A DNA stretch of 64,000 nt. Source: Natrialbaceae archaeon. GTDB taxonomy: Archaea > Halobacteriota > Halobacteria > Halobacteriales > Natrialbaceae. The translations under genes were made by a program, and so were the position numbers. The stretch lies in NCBI GenBank assembly GCA_003559215.1, contig PWMF01000217.1, positions 62,001 to 126,000 of the forward strand, read 5' to 3'. Shown one piece after another: positions 44,272 to 52,548 of the stretch. How positions within the stretch are numbered: the stretch's first letter is position 1; the number at the start of each line of letters is the position of its first letter. A model generated the notes under the pieces. It was not told the origin of the DNA, ran no database searches, and worked only from the letters and a program-made list of their open reading frames with translations.

Positions 44272-45690
44272 TCAGTGATCGTGGTCGTGGTCGTGATCGT
44301 GGTCGTGATCGTGGCCCTCGCCGTCCCCGACGTCGCCGCCCGCCACGAGGGCGTCGTGGTCGCCGTCGATCATGTCCATGTTCTTCAGGTTATCCCGCTC
44401 CTCGAACTCCTCGACGGCGTTGAGCAGGTCTTCCTGAGTGAGCATGGTGCGGTCCTCGGTCAGCGCCTCGAGGACCGCCTCCCGGAGCACCATCCGGAGG
44501 TCGCTGCCGGTCATCCCCTCGGTCGCCTCCGCGACGAGTTCGGGATCGAACTCGTCGATCCGCATCTGTCGGGTGATGACCCGGAGGATGTCGGCCCGCA
44601 TGTTGTAGTCGGGTTTGGGGAAGTTGACGATCTCGTCGAAGCGGCGCCAGGCGGCCGCGTCGAGCTGATCGGGGTGGTTCGTCGCGCCGATCAGGAGGAC
44701 GTCGTCCTGGATCAGCGAGATGTTGTCGATACTCTTGAGCAGGGTGTTGACCGCACGCTTCAGGGCGGCGTGTTCGTCGCTGCGACGGGTCTTGGCGACG
44801 AAGTCGAACTCGTCGATAAAGAGGATACACGGCGAGAGGCGCTTGGCGACCTCGAACGTCTTGTCGACGTTTTTGGCCGTCTCGCCGAGGTACTGGGAGG
44901 TGATCATCGAGAGCTTGACCTCGACGAACGGCAGATCCATGTCCTGGGCCAGCGCCTGGGCCGTGGAGGTCTTCCCGGTCCCCGGGGGACCGACGAACAG
45001 CAGTTTGCCGATCTCGCGCAGGCCGATCTCCGCGAGGTAGTCGCGGTGTTCGATCGCTTTCGCGATCTTGTCGATCTCGGCCTCCTGGCCGTCCGTCAGG
45101 ACGAGATCGTCGAGCGTGATGTCGAGCTCTTCGGGTGCGCGAACGTCGACGAGGTCGAGCATCTCCTCGTCCTCTTCTTCGTCGAAGTACTCCTCGAGTA
45201 GGCCGTCGATCCAGACCCGATCGGCCTGAATCGGCCGGTTTCGCTCGCGGGACTCCTCGTGGCTGACGTCGACGTCGTACTCCTCGTGTTCCGCGAAGTG
45301 TTTCGCGAGCGTCGGGTTCTCGAGCAGTCGCTCCTCGTCGGTCCGATCGAGATACCACTGTTCGGCCATCCCCTCCTCGGTGAACGTGATCGTTCCGGAG
45401 AACTCGTCGCGATCCGTGAACATCAACCCCGAGACGGCCTCCCAGGGTCGATCGACACCCGTCGCCTGCCGTACGGTGGTGTTGGTCGCGGACAGCGGAC
45501 GGGTGATCCCGCTTCGCTTTCGTCCGTCCTCGTTGTCGTCCTCGCTGTCGTCCTCGCTGTCGTCGCTCCCGCCCGTCCAGAAGACCCGTCGGTACGACGG
45601 CGGGAGATCGTTCTCGTCCAGCGTCCTGTCGTCGGAATACACGCTCGTCGTGAGCACGAACTCGACGACATCGAGCGCTGCGTCACTCAT
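44272..45690 (-). CDS. AAA ATPase (proteasome-ATPase/Cdc48-like) with His-Asp tail
   Basis: 472 residues. Walker A GPPGTGKTS at about 234-242, Walker B ILFIDEFDF at about 290, sensor GATNHPDQLD and arginine-finger region RRFDEIV follow. The N-terminal 220 residues hold an acidic linker with SDDSEDD repeats and no known domain. The C-terminus is a run of alternating His and Asp (about six pairs) after GEGH. Function unknown; likely remodels a protein complex. Start MSDAALDVVEF at 45690. Confidence 0.9.
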   Translation of the reverse strand: MSDAALDVVEFVLTTSVYSDDRTLDENDLPPSYRRVFWTGGSDDSEDDSEDDNEDGRKRSGITRPLSATNTTVRQATGVDRPWEAVSGLMFTDRDEFSGTITFTEEGMAEQWYLDRTDEERLLENPTLAKHFAEHEEYDVDVSHEESRERNRPIQADRVWIDGLLEEYFDEEEDEEMLDLVDVRAPEELDITLDDLVLTDGQEAEIDKIAKAIEHRDYLAEIGLREIGKLLFVGPPGTGKTSTAQALAQDMDLPFVEVKLSMITSQYLGETAKNVDKTFEVAKRLSPCILFIDEFDFVAKTRRSDEHAALKRAVNTLLKSIDNISLIQDDVLLIGATNHPDQLDAAAWRRFDEIVNFPKPDYNMRADILRVITRQMRIDEFDPELVAEATEGMTGSDLRMVLREAVLEALTEDRTMLTQEDLLNAVEEFEERDNLKNMDMIDGDHDALVAGGDVGDGEGHDHDHDHDHDHDH

Positions 45691-45809
45691 TCGGTCAACG
45701 TATTCTCTACGCACCCTTAACGTCGTCGTCACGCGGCGACGCTCGCACACCGGTTCGATCGGCACAACGGGGCACAACGGTTTTCGTCCATTAGCTCACA
45801 CACCTACGC

Positions 45810-46178
45810 ATGAACGTGTTGCTGGGACTGGCCGGAAGCGACGAATCGGTCACAGCGTTGCGCCGAACGATCGAACGCACCGACGACGTCGGCGACGACC
45901 TCACCGTCGCGGTCCTCGAGAAGGCCGACACGGAGCGATCCCAGGAGGAAATGTACCGCCAGGCCGAGAAGCTGCTCTCGGAGGCCAACGTCGACGCCGA
46001 ACTCGAGCGTCTCGAGGGTGATCCGGGCGCCTCGCTGGTCGACTACGCCGAGCAGGGCGAGTTCGACCAGCTGGTTATCGGCGGCGGCACCGTCAGCCCG
46101 ATGGGGAAGATTCAGCTGGGGTCGATCACGGAATTCGTTCTGTTGAACGCCCCGACGACGGTCAAGCTGGTGCGATAA
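45810..46178 (+). CDS. Universal stress protein (UspA family)
   Basis: 122-residue single-domain Usp, MNVLLGLAGSDESVTALRR start. The C-terminal FDQLVIGGGTVSPMGKIQLGSITEFVLLNAPTTVKLVR has the GGGxxxPxGKxxLGS/TxxxVLxNxxxPVxxV pattern but lacks the classic GxxG-9x-G(S/T) ATP loop in full. Likely coupled to the acetyltransferase gene two bases after its stop. Confidence 0.88.
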   Translation: MNVLLGLAGSDESVTALRRTIERTDDVGDDLTVAVLEKADTERSQEEMYRQAEKLLSEANVDAELERLEGDPGASLVDYAEQGEFDQLVIGGGTVSPMGKIQLGSITEFVLLNAPTTVKLVR

Positions 46179-46180
46179 CG

Positions 46181-46744
46181 ATGCCTGATAGAGTGTATCC
46201 CGACACGGCGTCGGGATCGTTCCCCGCCCCGCCGTCGACCGCCGAGGACCAGTCGGGTCGGGAGATCGAGTTTCGGGCCGTCGACGAGTTCGAGGGCGAG
46301 GTCCTCGACGATACCGTCGAGATGTACGTCGAGTTCGACCCAACCGACCGCGCCCAGGGAATCCCGCCGACCGGGGAAGGGCGGATCCGCAACTGGCTCG
46401 AGACGATCGCGGAAAACAGCATCAACGTCGTCGCCCGACACGGGGAAGACGTGGTCGGCCACGCCGTGCTCGTCCCCGATGTCGACGACCCCGCCTCGAT
46501 CGAGGACGTCGGCAGTATCGAGTGGGAGCTGGCGATCTTCGTCCTTCAGGACTACCAGCAGTCGGGAATCGGTACGAAGCTGCTGAAACACCTGCTCGGT
46601 CACGCGATCGAGCTGGGGATCACGCACGTCTGGCTGACCGTCGAGCGTTGGAACACCCCCGCGATCGCGCTGTACGAACGGGTCGGATTCGAGCCCACCG
46701 GCACGGAGAACTTCGAACAGGAAATGGGAATCCTGCTCGACTGA
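46181..46744 (+). CDS. GNAT-family N-acetyltransferase
   Basis: 187 residues. The acetyl-CoA motif A is QDYQQSGIGTKLLKHLLGHA (near residue 125), with the surrounding ELAIFVLQDYQ and WLTVERWNTPAIALYERVGFEPTG segments typical of GNAT. The substrate is unknown. Two bases after the Usp stop, so probably co-transcribed. Downstream is repeat A copy 2. Confidence 0.92.
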   Translation: MPDRVYPDTASGSFPAPPSTAEDQSGREIEFRAVDEFEGEVLDDTVEMYVEFDPTDRAQGIPPTGEGRIRNWLETIAENSINVVARHGEDVVGHAVLVPDVDDPASIEDVGSIEWELAIFVLQDYQQSGIGTKLLKHLLGHAIELGITHVWLTVERWNTPAIALYERVGFEPTGTENFEQEMGILLD

Positions 46745-46799
46745 CGACGGTTGTACGTTCGGCAGCCGGAACGAGTGTGAGAGGGCACAGCGATTCGTT

Positions 46800-47025
46800 A
46801 CGTATAGGCGAAACCGAGACCGCTGCGGTGCGGTTCGAGCACAGCATCCGCGAGCGACCGACTCGAGCGAGCGGCTTTTTAGCGTGGATTTTTGGAGTCG
46901 AGCGGGACCTTCGGTCCCGCTGACCATGCGAACAGGCGCTTCGCGCCCGTGAGCAGAGAGCGGTGAACGAGCAACGCGAGCGAACCCGACGAGAAAATGG
47001 GACGTGTGCAGACCGACGTAACGGC
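46800..47025. repeat. Dispersed intergenic repeat family A, copy 2
   Basis: Matches 9811-9978 at the ACGTATAGGCG left end, at the GAGCGAGCGGCTTTTTAGCG block, and at the GCGAACCCGACGAGAAAA block with GGGACGTGTGCA. Between the last two it has a roughly 70-base insert with a 9-bp hairpin (AGCGGGACC/GGTCCCGCT at about 46899-46919) and a GGCGC/GCGCC one. The 327-base gap 46745-47071 shows no gene. Confidence 0.75.
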
Positions 47026-47071
47026 CGAATTAGCCGGAGGTCCGAGAACGAAAACGTGCTGCGCTCTCCCG

Positions 47072-47530
47072 TTACACCGACAGCACGGGCTGGCTGGCGT
47101 AGGACAGAACGTACTCCGCGGCCTTCTCGAGGACCTCTGCCGAGGCTCCGGTGACGGGCTCTCGCGGCAGGACGATGAAGTCGGCGTCGACGGCGTCGGC
47201 GGTGTCGAGCACGACGTTGCCTGGGTGGCGGGTCTTGCGCGTCGTCGAGAACCCGTGATCGACCGACGTCGACAGCGAGACGCCCTCGCTGTTGGCGATA
47301 TGACTGATGTCGTCGAGAAAGCCCCGCGTGCTGTCGGCGACGGCCTCCTCCTCGACGGTGCCGGCGTCTATTCCCTGTACGACGCCGCGACCGAGCACGA
47401 ACAGCGCGTGGACCGACGCGTCGTAGCGGTCGGCGACGGCAACGGCGTACTCGACGGCGGTCGCGGATTCCTCGCTCCCGTCGACCGGTGCGAGAACCGT
47501 GTCGACGGTAAACGACTCGCTAGCGTCCAT
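47072..47530 (-). CDS. Universal stress protein (UspA family)
   Basis: 152-residue Usp. MDASESFTVDTVLAPVDGSEESATAVEYAVAVA is the N-terminal ATP-binding region, with a full DGSEES segment. The C-terminal part (DADFIVLPREPVTGASAEVLEKAAEYVLSYASQPVLSV) is recognisable, although the Gly-rich ATP loop is weakened. It is divergent from the Usp gene that starts at 47678. Confidence 0.9.
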   Translation of the reverse strand: MDASESFTVDTVLAPVDGSEESATAVEYAVAVADRYDASVHALFVLGRGVVQGIDAGTVEEEAVADSTRGFLDDISHIANSEGVSLSTSVDHGFSTTRKTRHPGNVVLDTADAVDADFIVLPREPVTGASAEVLEKAAEYVLSYASQPVLSV

Positions 47531-47647
47531 ACGCGGCAGTGTGTCTTCCGGCGTCAAAAAGACTCCCCACGGTGGCGGGTTCGCGGAGCCCCGCGTCCCG
47601 GGTGCGAGTCGGCCGTCCCTGGGACCGGCTCGAGCGCGACGGGAGCG

Positions 47648-47653
47648 TTTAAG
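47648..47653 (+). promoter_or_regulatory. TATA-like box of the third Usp gene
   Basis: TTTAAG centred 28 bases before ATG 47678; leaderless spacing. Confidence 0.5.
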
Positions 47654-47677
47654 CCCTGGCGCCCGTACGTGTCGGCT

Positions 47678-48121
47678 ATGTTCGATACGGTCGTCGTCGC
47701 CACGGACGGCTCCGACAGCGTCAACCGCGCGGTCGACGTCGCGCTCGATCTCGCCGAGAAGTTCGACGCCGAGATCCACGTGCTCTCGGTGATCGACGCC
47801 AGCGAGGTCGACGCCTCGCCCGAACAGCTCCGCGAGGAGCTCCGAACGGCGCTCGAGACGACCGCGGACGCCGCGCTCGCGTCAGTCGAGGACCGAACCG
47901 ACGGCGACGTCACGAGCGCCGCTCGGGAGGGCCGACCCGCCGCCGAGATCTGCGAGTACGCCCGGGAGGTCGACGCCGATGTCGTCGCCACCGGCACACG
48001 CGGCCGCCACGGCGAGAACCGCCTCCTGCTGGGCAGCGTCGCCGAGCGCGTCGTCCGCCGCTCGCCCGCACCCGTCCTGACGGTTCGCCAGCTCGAAACG
48101 GCCGACGACGCCGCGGCCTGA
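47678..48121 (+). CDS. Universal stress protein (UspA family)
   Basis: 147-residue Usp with the complete ATP-binding signature: VVATDGSDSVNRAV at the N-terminus and VVATGTRGRHGENRLLLGSVAERVVRRSPAPVLTV near residue 105-138 (GxxG then nine residues then GS). Of the three Usp proteins here this one has the most complete nucleotide site. The DHH gene starts 58 bases downstream on the same strand. Confidence 0.95.
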   Translation: MFDTVVVATDGSDSVNRAVDVALDLAEKFDAEIHVLSVIDASEVDASPEQLREELRTALETTADAALASVEDRTDGDVTSAAREGRPAAEICEYAREVDADVVATGTRGRHGENRLLLGSVAERVVRRSPAPVLTVRQLETADDAAA

Positions 48122-48178
48122 TCGGGGTTGGGGTCGTCGATCGGCGGTTACTTCCCGCCAGCCCGCTCAGTGGAGAGC

Positions 48179-49420
48179 ATGTACGAGGATCTCATCGACA
48201 GCGCCGACTTGCCGACCGCTCGCAAGTCGGTGCTCCCCGGAACCGGCTTCTTCCTCCCCGACGACTTAGAGGAGGATCTCGAGGACGAACAGACCAAGGC
48301 CGCCCTCGAGGGGGCCGAGGTCGCGGTCGTCGCCGACCCGGACGCCGACGGGCTGGCCTGCGTCGCCCTGCTCCGGGAGGCTTACGGCGACGTCCGGAAC
48401 GTGCCCGAGCCCGACGCGGACGAGGAAGACGACGTGGATGCCGAAGCGGCCGACGACGCCCACGAAGAGAACCTCGCGCTCGCGGCGGGGGAGGCCGAGG
48501 ACCCGCTCGAGGAGCCCGAGCCCACACCCCACGAGGTCGCGCTCATTCCTGCCAGTCCACACGACTTCGAGGATGCCCTCGCGCGGATCGCCGAGTACGG
48601 CGACGAGGGGATCGATCTCTTCATCTGTGACCTCTGTCCGGACAGGTACGAGTACGTCGAGGAGGAACTTGCGGCGGCCCTCGAGACCGCCGACCGAGTC
48701 TCCTGGTACGACCACCACCAGTGGGGCGACGACATCGCCGGAGCGGTCCGCGACGCAGGAGTCGACCTCGTCGTCGGCGACTCCGACGAGGAGTGTACCG
48801 CCGACGTCGTCTACCGCTCGCTCGAGTACGACTTCTCGCCGATGTACGAGGAACTCGCGGCGGTGACGCGGGATCACGACCTCTGGCTGCGCGAGGATCC
48901 CCGCAGCGACGACCTCGCGGACTACGCCTACTGGACCGACCCCGCCGAGTACGTCGAGGTCGTCCGGGAGTACGGCGTCGATCTCCCCGAGTGGGTCACG
49001 GACTTTCTGACCGAGCGCCGCGTCGAGAAGGAGGCCCTGATCGAGCAGGCGGTCGGTCGCTCGGAGTTCCGCGAGATCGGCGGCTACACCGTGGGCATCA
49101 CCTACGGGCGCTGCTCACAGAACGAGGTCGCCGAGGCGATGCGCGAGCGCGGGGCCGACGCCTCGATCATCGTTAAACCCGCCGGCTCCGCGTCGATCCG
49201 TGGCACGGACGAGTTCGAGCGCTGCCACGAGGTCGCGGGGCAGGTCAACGGCGGGGGCCACCCCAAGGCCGCGGGCTGCAAACCCGACATCTACGACGAC
49301 ATGCTCGACTACGCGATGCACTGGACCTCGCGTGGCGCGGTCGCAAAGCAGGTGCTACTGGACGCGTTCCGCGACGTCGCGGAGTCGGCCGAAGAAGACG
49401 AGTCGTGCGACGATACGTAG
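48179..49420 (+). CDS. DHH-family phosphoesterase
   Basis: 413-residue protein of the RecJ/DHH superfamily. VADPDADGLACVALL near residue 52 and WYDHHQWG near residue 178 are the DHH motifs, and GGGHPKAAGCK near residue 362 is the DHHA1 motif. An acidic insert (about residues 84-120) separates motifs I and II. It could be a single-strand nuclease or an oligonucleotide phosphatase; no replication gene is near. Start MYEDLIDSADLP at 48179. Confidence 0.9.
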   Translation: MYEDLIDSADLPTARKSVLPGTGFFLPDDLEEDLEDEQTKAALEGAEVAVVADPDADGLACVALLREAYGDVRNVPEPDADEEDDVDAEAADDAHEENLALAAGEAEDPLEEPEPTPHEVALIPASPHDFEDALARIAEYGDEGIDLFICDLCPDRYEYVEEELAAALETADRVSWYDHHQWGDDIAGAVRDAGVDLVVGDSDEECTADVVYRSLEYDFSPMYEELAAVTRDHDLWLREDPRSDDLADYAYWTDPAEYVEVVREYGVDLPEWVTDFLTERRVEKEALIEQAVGRSEFREIGGYTVGITYGRCSQNEVAEAMRERGADASIIVKPAGSASIRGTDEFERCHEVAGQVNGGGHPKAAGCKPDIYDDMLDYAMHWTSRGAVAKQVLLDAFRDVAESAEEDESCDDT

Positions 49421-49476
49421 TTCCTCGAGATCGAGCGGGACCGAAATCGCGTTCTCGTTTCCGGCCTCGAAATCGA

Positions 49477-49935
49477 CTACTTCGTGGCGTCCCGTCGCCG
49501 GATGACGTTCGACGAGGTGATCGACAGCACGGTCGCGTCGTCGACGACGACGCTCCGGCCGAACGTGACGTAGCCGCGATCTGATCGACTCTCCGACGGG
49601 TTCTTTTCCAGCACCTCGACGCGAACGCGGAGCGTCGCCCCGGGACGGACCGGCTCGTGCCACCGCAGGTCGTCCATCCCGAGCCCGCCCATGTTCGCGA
49701 CGCCGTCCTCGCCCTGAACGACGTCGGTGACGAACAGCCGAACCGATAGGCAGAGCGTGTGCAATCCGCTGGCGACCAACTCGCCGAACATCGACTCCGC
49801 CGCCGCCTCCTCGTCGACGTGGAACGGCTGCGGATCGAACTGCTCGGCGAACTCGACGATCTCCTCCTTCGTGACGGTGTAGCCACCGGTTTCGAAAACA
49901 TCGCCGACCGTCAGATCCTCGTAGTAGCGTGTCAC
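49477..49935 (-). CDS. MaoC-like hot-dog dehydratase
   Basis: 152 residues. MTRYYEDLTVGDVFETGGYTVTKEEIVEFAEQFDPQPFHVDEEAA has the hydratase 2 motif with the catalytic Asp/His (DPQPFHVD). ELVASGLHTLCLSVRLF is the second conserved helix. It probably hydrates enoyl-CoA esters; the substrate is unknown. Convergent with the DHH gene. Confidence 0.93.
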   Translation of the reverse strand: MTRYYEDLTVGDVFETGGYTVTKEEIVEFAEQFDPQPFHVDEEAAAESMFGELVASGLHTLCLSVRLFVTDVVQGEDGVANMGGLGMDDLRWHEPVRPGATLRVRVEVLEKNPSESRSDRGYVTFGRSVVVDDATVLSITSSNVIRRRDATK

Positions 49936-49979
49936 GGCGAACGGTTCGAGGAAGAGGGAGGTAAATCGGCCGGTGGGAG

Positions 49980-50678
49980 CTACTGCTGGGAGAGGACGTA
50001 GGCCCGGACGAGCTGCAGGACGTGGACGAACACCCCGGCGACGGCGACGTAGACGCCGATCGTCTGCAGGCCGACCGAAGCGTTGCGGTTGTCCAGAACC
50101 TGCCAGATCTCGTAGCCCAGCCGGAGAATAAAGCCGAGGAATATCAGCGCGAAGCCGACCAGTAGCAGCTCCGAGAGGACGAAACTGCCGACGAGGATCG
50201 CGATCACGCCGCCGATGAAGGCGTAGGTCGAGAACGTTCCCCAGTGCTCGAACGTGATCGATCGGGCGTAGACGTACCCCGAGATCAGGGCCATCATGAT
50301 CGCGGTGATGACTGCGGTTATCCCGAGGATCGTCACCCGGAGATCCGGCGGGGCAAACGCGATCACACCCGCGCCGAAGGCGGCGAACGCGACCTGGAGA
50401 ATCACCATCCCGATAAACGCCGTCCCCATGTTCCCGTTTTTGACGCCCCGCTCGGCGATCAGGTCGCCGATCGTGATCGCCGCGCCGTAGACGAGGACGC
50501 CGACGATCGGTACCGAGAACACGAGCTGGTTTACCTCCGCGATCGGCGTCATCGCGAAGGCGTACATCAACGCGATGGTGACCGCCATCAGGCCGCTCGC
50601 GCCGCCGACGACCGTCACCTCGCGACGCGACAAGCCGAAGCCGCGGTCGGTCTTCTGTGGTGTCTCGAAAGAGCTCAT
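49980..50678 (-). CDS. BI-1 (Bax inhibitor-1/TMBIM) family membrane protein
   Basis: 232 residues with seven hydrophobic helices, the last ending ARAYVLSQQ. RGVKNGNMGTAFIGMVILQVAF and the FAALGYEIWQVLDNRNAS-like C-terminal region are typical. BI-1 proteins are proton-gated Ca2+ channels in bacteria; function in archaea is unproven. The start at 50678 gives MSSFETPQKTDRGFG. Confidence 0.9.
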   Translation of the reverse strand: MSSFETPQKTDRGFGLSRREVTVVGGASGLMAVTIALMYAFAMTPIAEVNQLVFSVPIVGVLVYGAAITIGDLIAERGVKNGNMGTAFIGMVILQVAFAAFGAGVIAFAPPDLRVTILGITAVITAIMMALISGYVYARSITFEHWGTFSTYAFIGGVIAILVGSFVLSELLLVGFALIFLGFILRLGYEIWQVLDNRNASVGLQTIGVYVAVAGVFVHVLQLVRAYVLSQQ

Positions 50679-50800
50679 TAGCGGTGTCTAATCGGGCCGT
50701 TAGGAAAAGGCTGCTCCTTATGTCTGCTCGTCGCTATACGGGTCGTCGTCGGTGTGACGCCCTCGAGCTGTCGGTCGCGACTACGAGTCGGGGGTCGCGG

Positions 50801-51229
50801 CTACGAGTCGGCAACGTTCCACCGATCCGAGTAGGCCGTCCCGCAGGCACACTGCGCGTAGGCGTGGACGACCGCGCCCTCGGCGTAGATCCCGCCGACG
50901 TCCTCGTTCTGTTCTTCGGCGAAGGCGAAGACGAACTGGGGTTCGTGCTCGCCGTCCTCGTCGGCGTCGGGACACTCCCCGGTGGTGAGGTCGTCGTTGA
51001 TCTCCCCTTCTCGTTGCATCGCGGTCTTGGCGAAGCCCATCGCGTCGGTGTCGGTCGCGGCCTTGAACGCGTTCCGGCCGCTCTCGCCGTCGACGATCAT
51101 CACGATCCCGTTCTCGACGGGGTCGCCGAACTTCTCGAAGCGCTCGTCCGCGACGTACGAGTCGGCCAGGAACAGGGCGACGTCATCGGGTCGCTCGCCG
51201 GCCAGAAACTCCTCGCGTGGATCACTCAT
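50801..51229 (-). CDS. DUF5807 family protein
   Basis: 142-residue acidic protein. MSDPREEFLAGERPDDVALFLADSYV start and the C-terminal EPQFVFAFAEEQNEDVGGIYAEGAVVHAYAQCACGTAYSDRW match a haloarchaeal family I recall as DUF5807. CACG plus a preceding Cys in GECPDAD may bind zinc. Function unknown. Its start codon overlaps the out-of-frame end of the broken DUF7500-like gene. Confidence 0.88.
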   Translation of the reverse strand: MSDPREEFLAGERPDDVALFLADSYVADERFEKFGDPVENGIVMIVDGESGRNAFKAATDTDAMGFAKTAMQREGEINDDLTTGECPDADEDGEHEPQFVFAFAEEQNEDVGGIYAEGAVVHAYAQCACGTAYSDRWNVADS

Positions 51230-51266
51230 AGGGCGCTATCGACGCTCGAGCGGGAAAAAGGACGCG

Positions 51267-51675
51267 TCATCCCCGCGACTCGAGGTCGGCGTGCTCGAGC
51301 ATCAGCCGCAGGGTCGCCTCGGGCGAGAGCTCGTCGTCGAGCTGGGTCGCGTACCAGGTCAGCAGTTCGGCGAACACCTCGCGGACGTCGCTCGAGGCCG
51401 CGCGGTGGCGTGCGACCTCGCCGTCGACTTTCAGCGCGATATCGACCGCGTGGGGCTGGGGGGGTGTCGGCCAGTCCGGTTCCGACGTCGGAACTCGAGC
51501 CCTCGAGTCCGCCGCGGCCGTCGGTCAGCACCGTACTCGGGGACTCGCTCGAGGGATTGTCGCCCTCGGAGCGGACGAGAAACCGGTTCTCGCCGAGTTC
51601 GTCGACCGCGTCGGTCTCGAGCGAGAGCTCCTCGGGGGTGAGCACGCCCTCGTCGTATGGGAGGTCCTCGCTCAT
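51267..51675 (-). pseudogene. DUF7500-like gene broken by a homopolymer frameshift
   Basis: The start at 51675 encodes MSEDLPYDEGVLTPEELSL and continues to LADTP, then the frame runs into Arg-rich nonsense as far as 51226. Removing one base from the seven-C run (G run 51458-51464 on the plus strand) restores a sensible frame: PHAVDIALKVDGEVARHRAA, then FAELLTWYATQLDDEL and LRLMLEHADLESRG, ending TGA at 51267. I recall the family as DUF7500. The change may be a real mutation or a sequencing error. Confidence 0.85.
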
Positions 51676-51681
51676 GGGTGG

Positions 51682-52326
51682 TCAGTCGCTCTCGTTCTCG
51701 AGGACGTCATTACTCGCGTCGCTTGCGTTGGCCGCGGTCTCGTTCGCGTCGCTCTCGTTGCCGACGGCCTCGACGTCGTCCTCGTACACTTTGGTGTTCA
51801 TGATGTTACTCCAGAGGGTAACCTGGTCCATGTCTAGGCCCTCCTCGTCGGACTCGTTGCCCACGCTCGAGTTCGTCGACCCGTTGGCGTCGGTCTCGTT
51901 GCCCTCGCTCTCCTCGTCGTCGAACCGGTGGACCCACTCGCTGTCGATCCCCCAGCCCAGCGCCTGCTCCTCGAAGGGGTCCTCGATCTCGCTGTAGAGA
52001 TACTCGATCTCGGACCCGCGGTGGATCAGCGCCAGCTTGTACACCTCGTAGATCACCATGATCTCCTCGTCGGACTCCTCGATCGTCTCGGCCTCGGAGT
52101 CGTAGGTCAAGAATAGTTCGTCGTCCTCTCGAGCTAACTCCTCGACCGCGACGTCGTTGTCCTCGAGGAAGTAGTAGAACTCTTCGGGGGACCCCTCTCG
52201 AGGCTCGGACGGTTCTTGCGGGTGGATCTGTCCGGTGGAGCCAGTGCAGCCGGCCAATCCCGCGGTTGCTACGGCGGTGGCGGCTGTGGCAAGGAAGCGG
52301 CGTCTCGAGGTGCCGTCGTCGATCAT
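51682..52326 (-). CDS. Tat lipoprotein with sequon-rich tail (DUF8159-like)
   Basis: 214 residues. SRRRFLATAAT and a lipobox LAGC near residue 27 mark a Tat lipoprotein. A central domain (residues about 45-140, FYYFLEDNDVAVEELAR to WVHRF) resembles DUF8159 from memory. The remaining part has eight NxS/T sequons between roughly residues 142 and 214, in Asn/Asp/Glu/Ser-rich sequence. Likely cell-surface. Six bases upstream of the DUF7500-like gene. A T-rich TATA-like box lies at 52349-52355. Confidence 0.82.
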   Translation of the reverse strand: MIDDGTSRRRFLATAATAVATAGLAGCTGSTGQIHPQEPSEPREGSPEEFYYFLEDNDVAVEELAREDDELFLTYDSEAETIEESDEEIMVIYEVYKLALIHRGSEIEYLYSEIEDPFEEQALGWGIDSEWVHRFDDEESEGNETDANGSTNSSVGNESDEEGLDMDQVTLWSNIMNTKVYEDDVEAVGNESDANETAANASDASNDVLENESD

Positions 52327-52348
52327 ACTCTCAGTGGTTAGTATACGT

Positions 52349-52355
52349 GTAAAAA
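52349..52355 (-). promoter_or_regulatory. TATA-like box of the surface lipoprotein gene
   Basis: TTTTTAC on the minus strand, about 25 bases before start 52326. The AT-rich gap 52327-52548 otherwise shows no gene. Confidence 0.45.
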
Positions 52356-52548
52356 TCTCTGGACGATATCGAATAATGAGTTGTGGTCGTAATTGTGTAT
52401 TGACTAATAGATTTATTTTTATATTATTTATCTAGTATTTAGGTACTGTATCAAACAGAACCAGGATAACCCCAAAAACCACCGCGGGTTCGGATCCAGT
52501 GTACTGATTGCGGCAAAAAACAATCCTAAGATAGAAATTTAGAAGCAG

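Noticed and set aside
44275-44330. GATCGTGGTCGTG repeats as a CRISPR-like or satellite array
   Set aside because: The repeat is in frame inside the AAA ATPase gene and encodes the His-Asp tail; there are no spacers.
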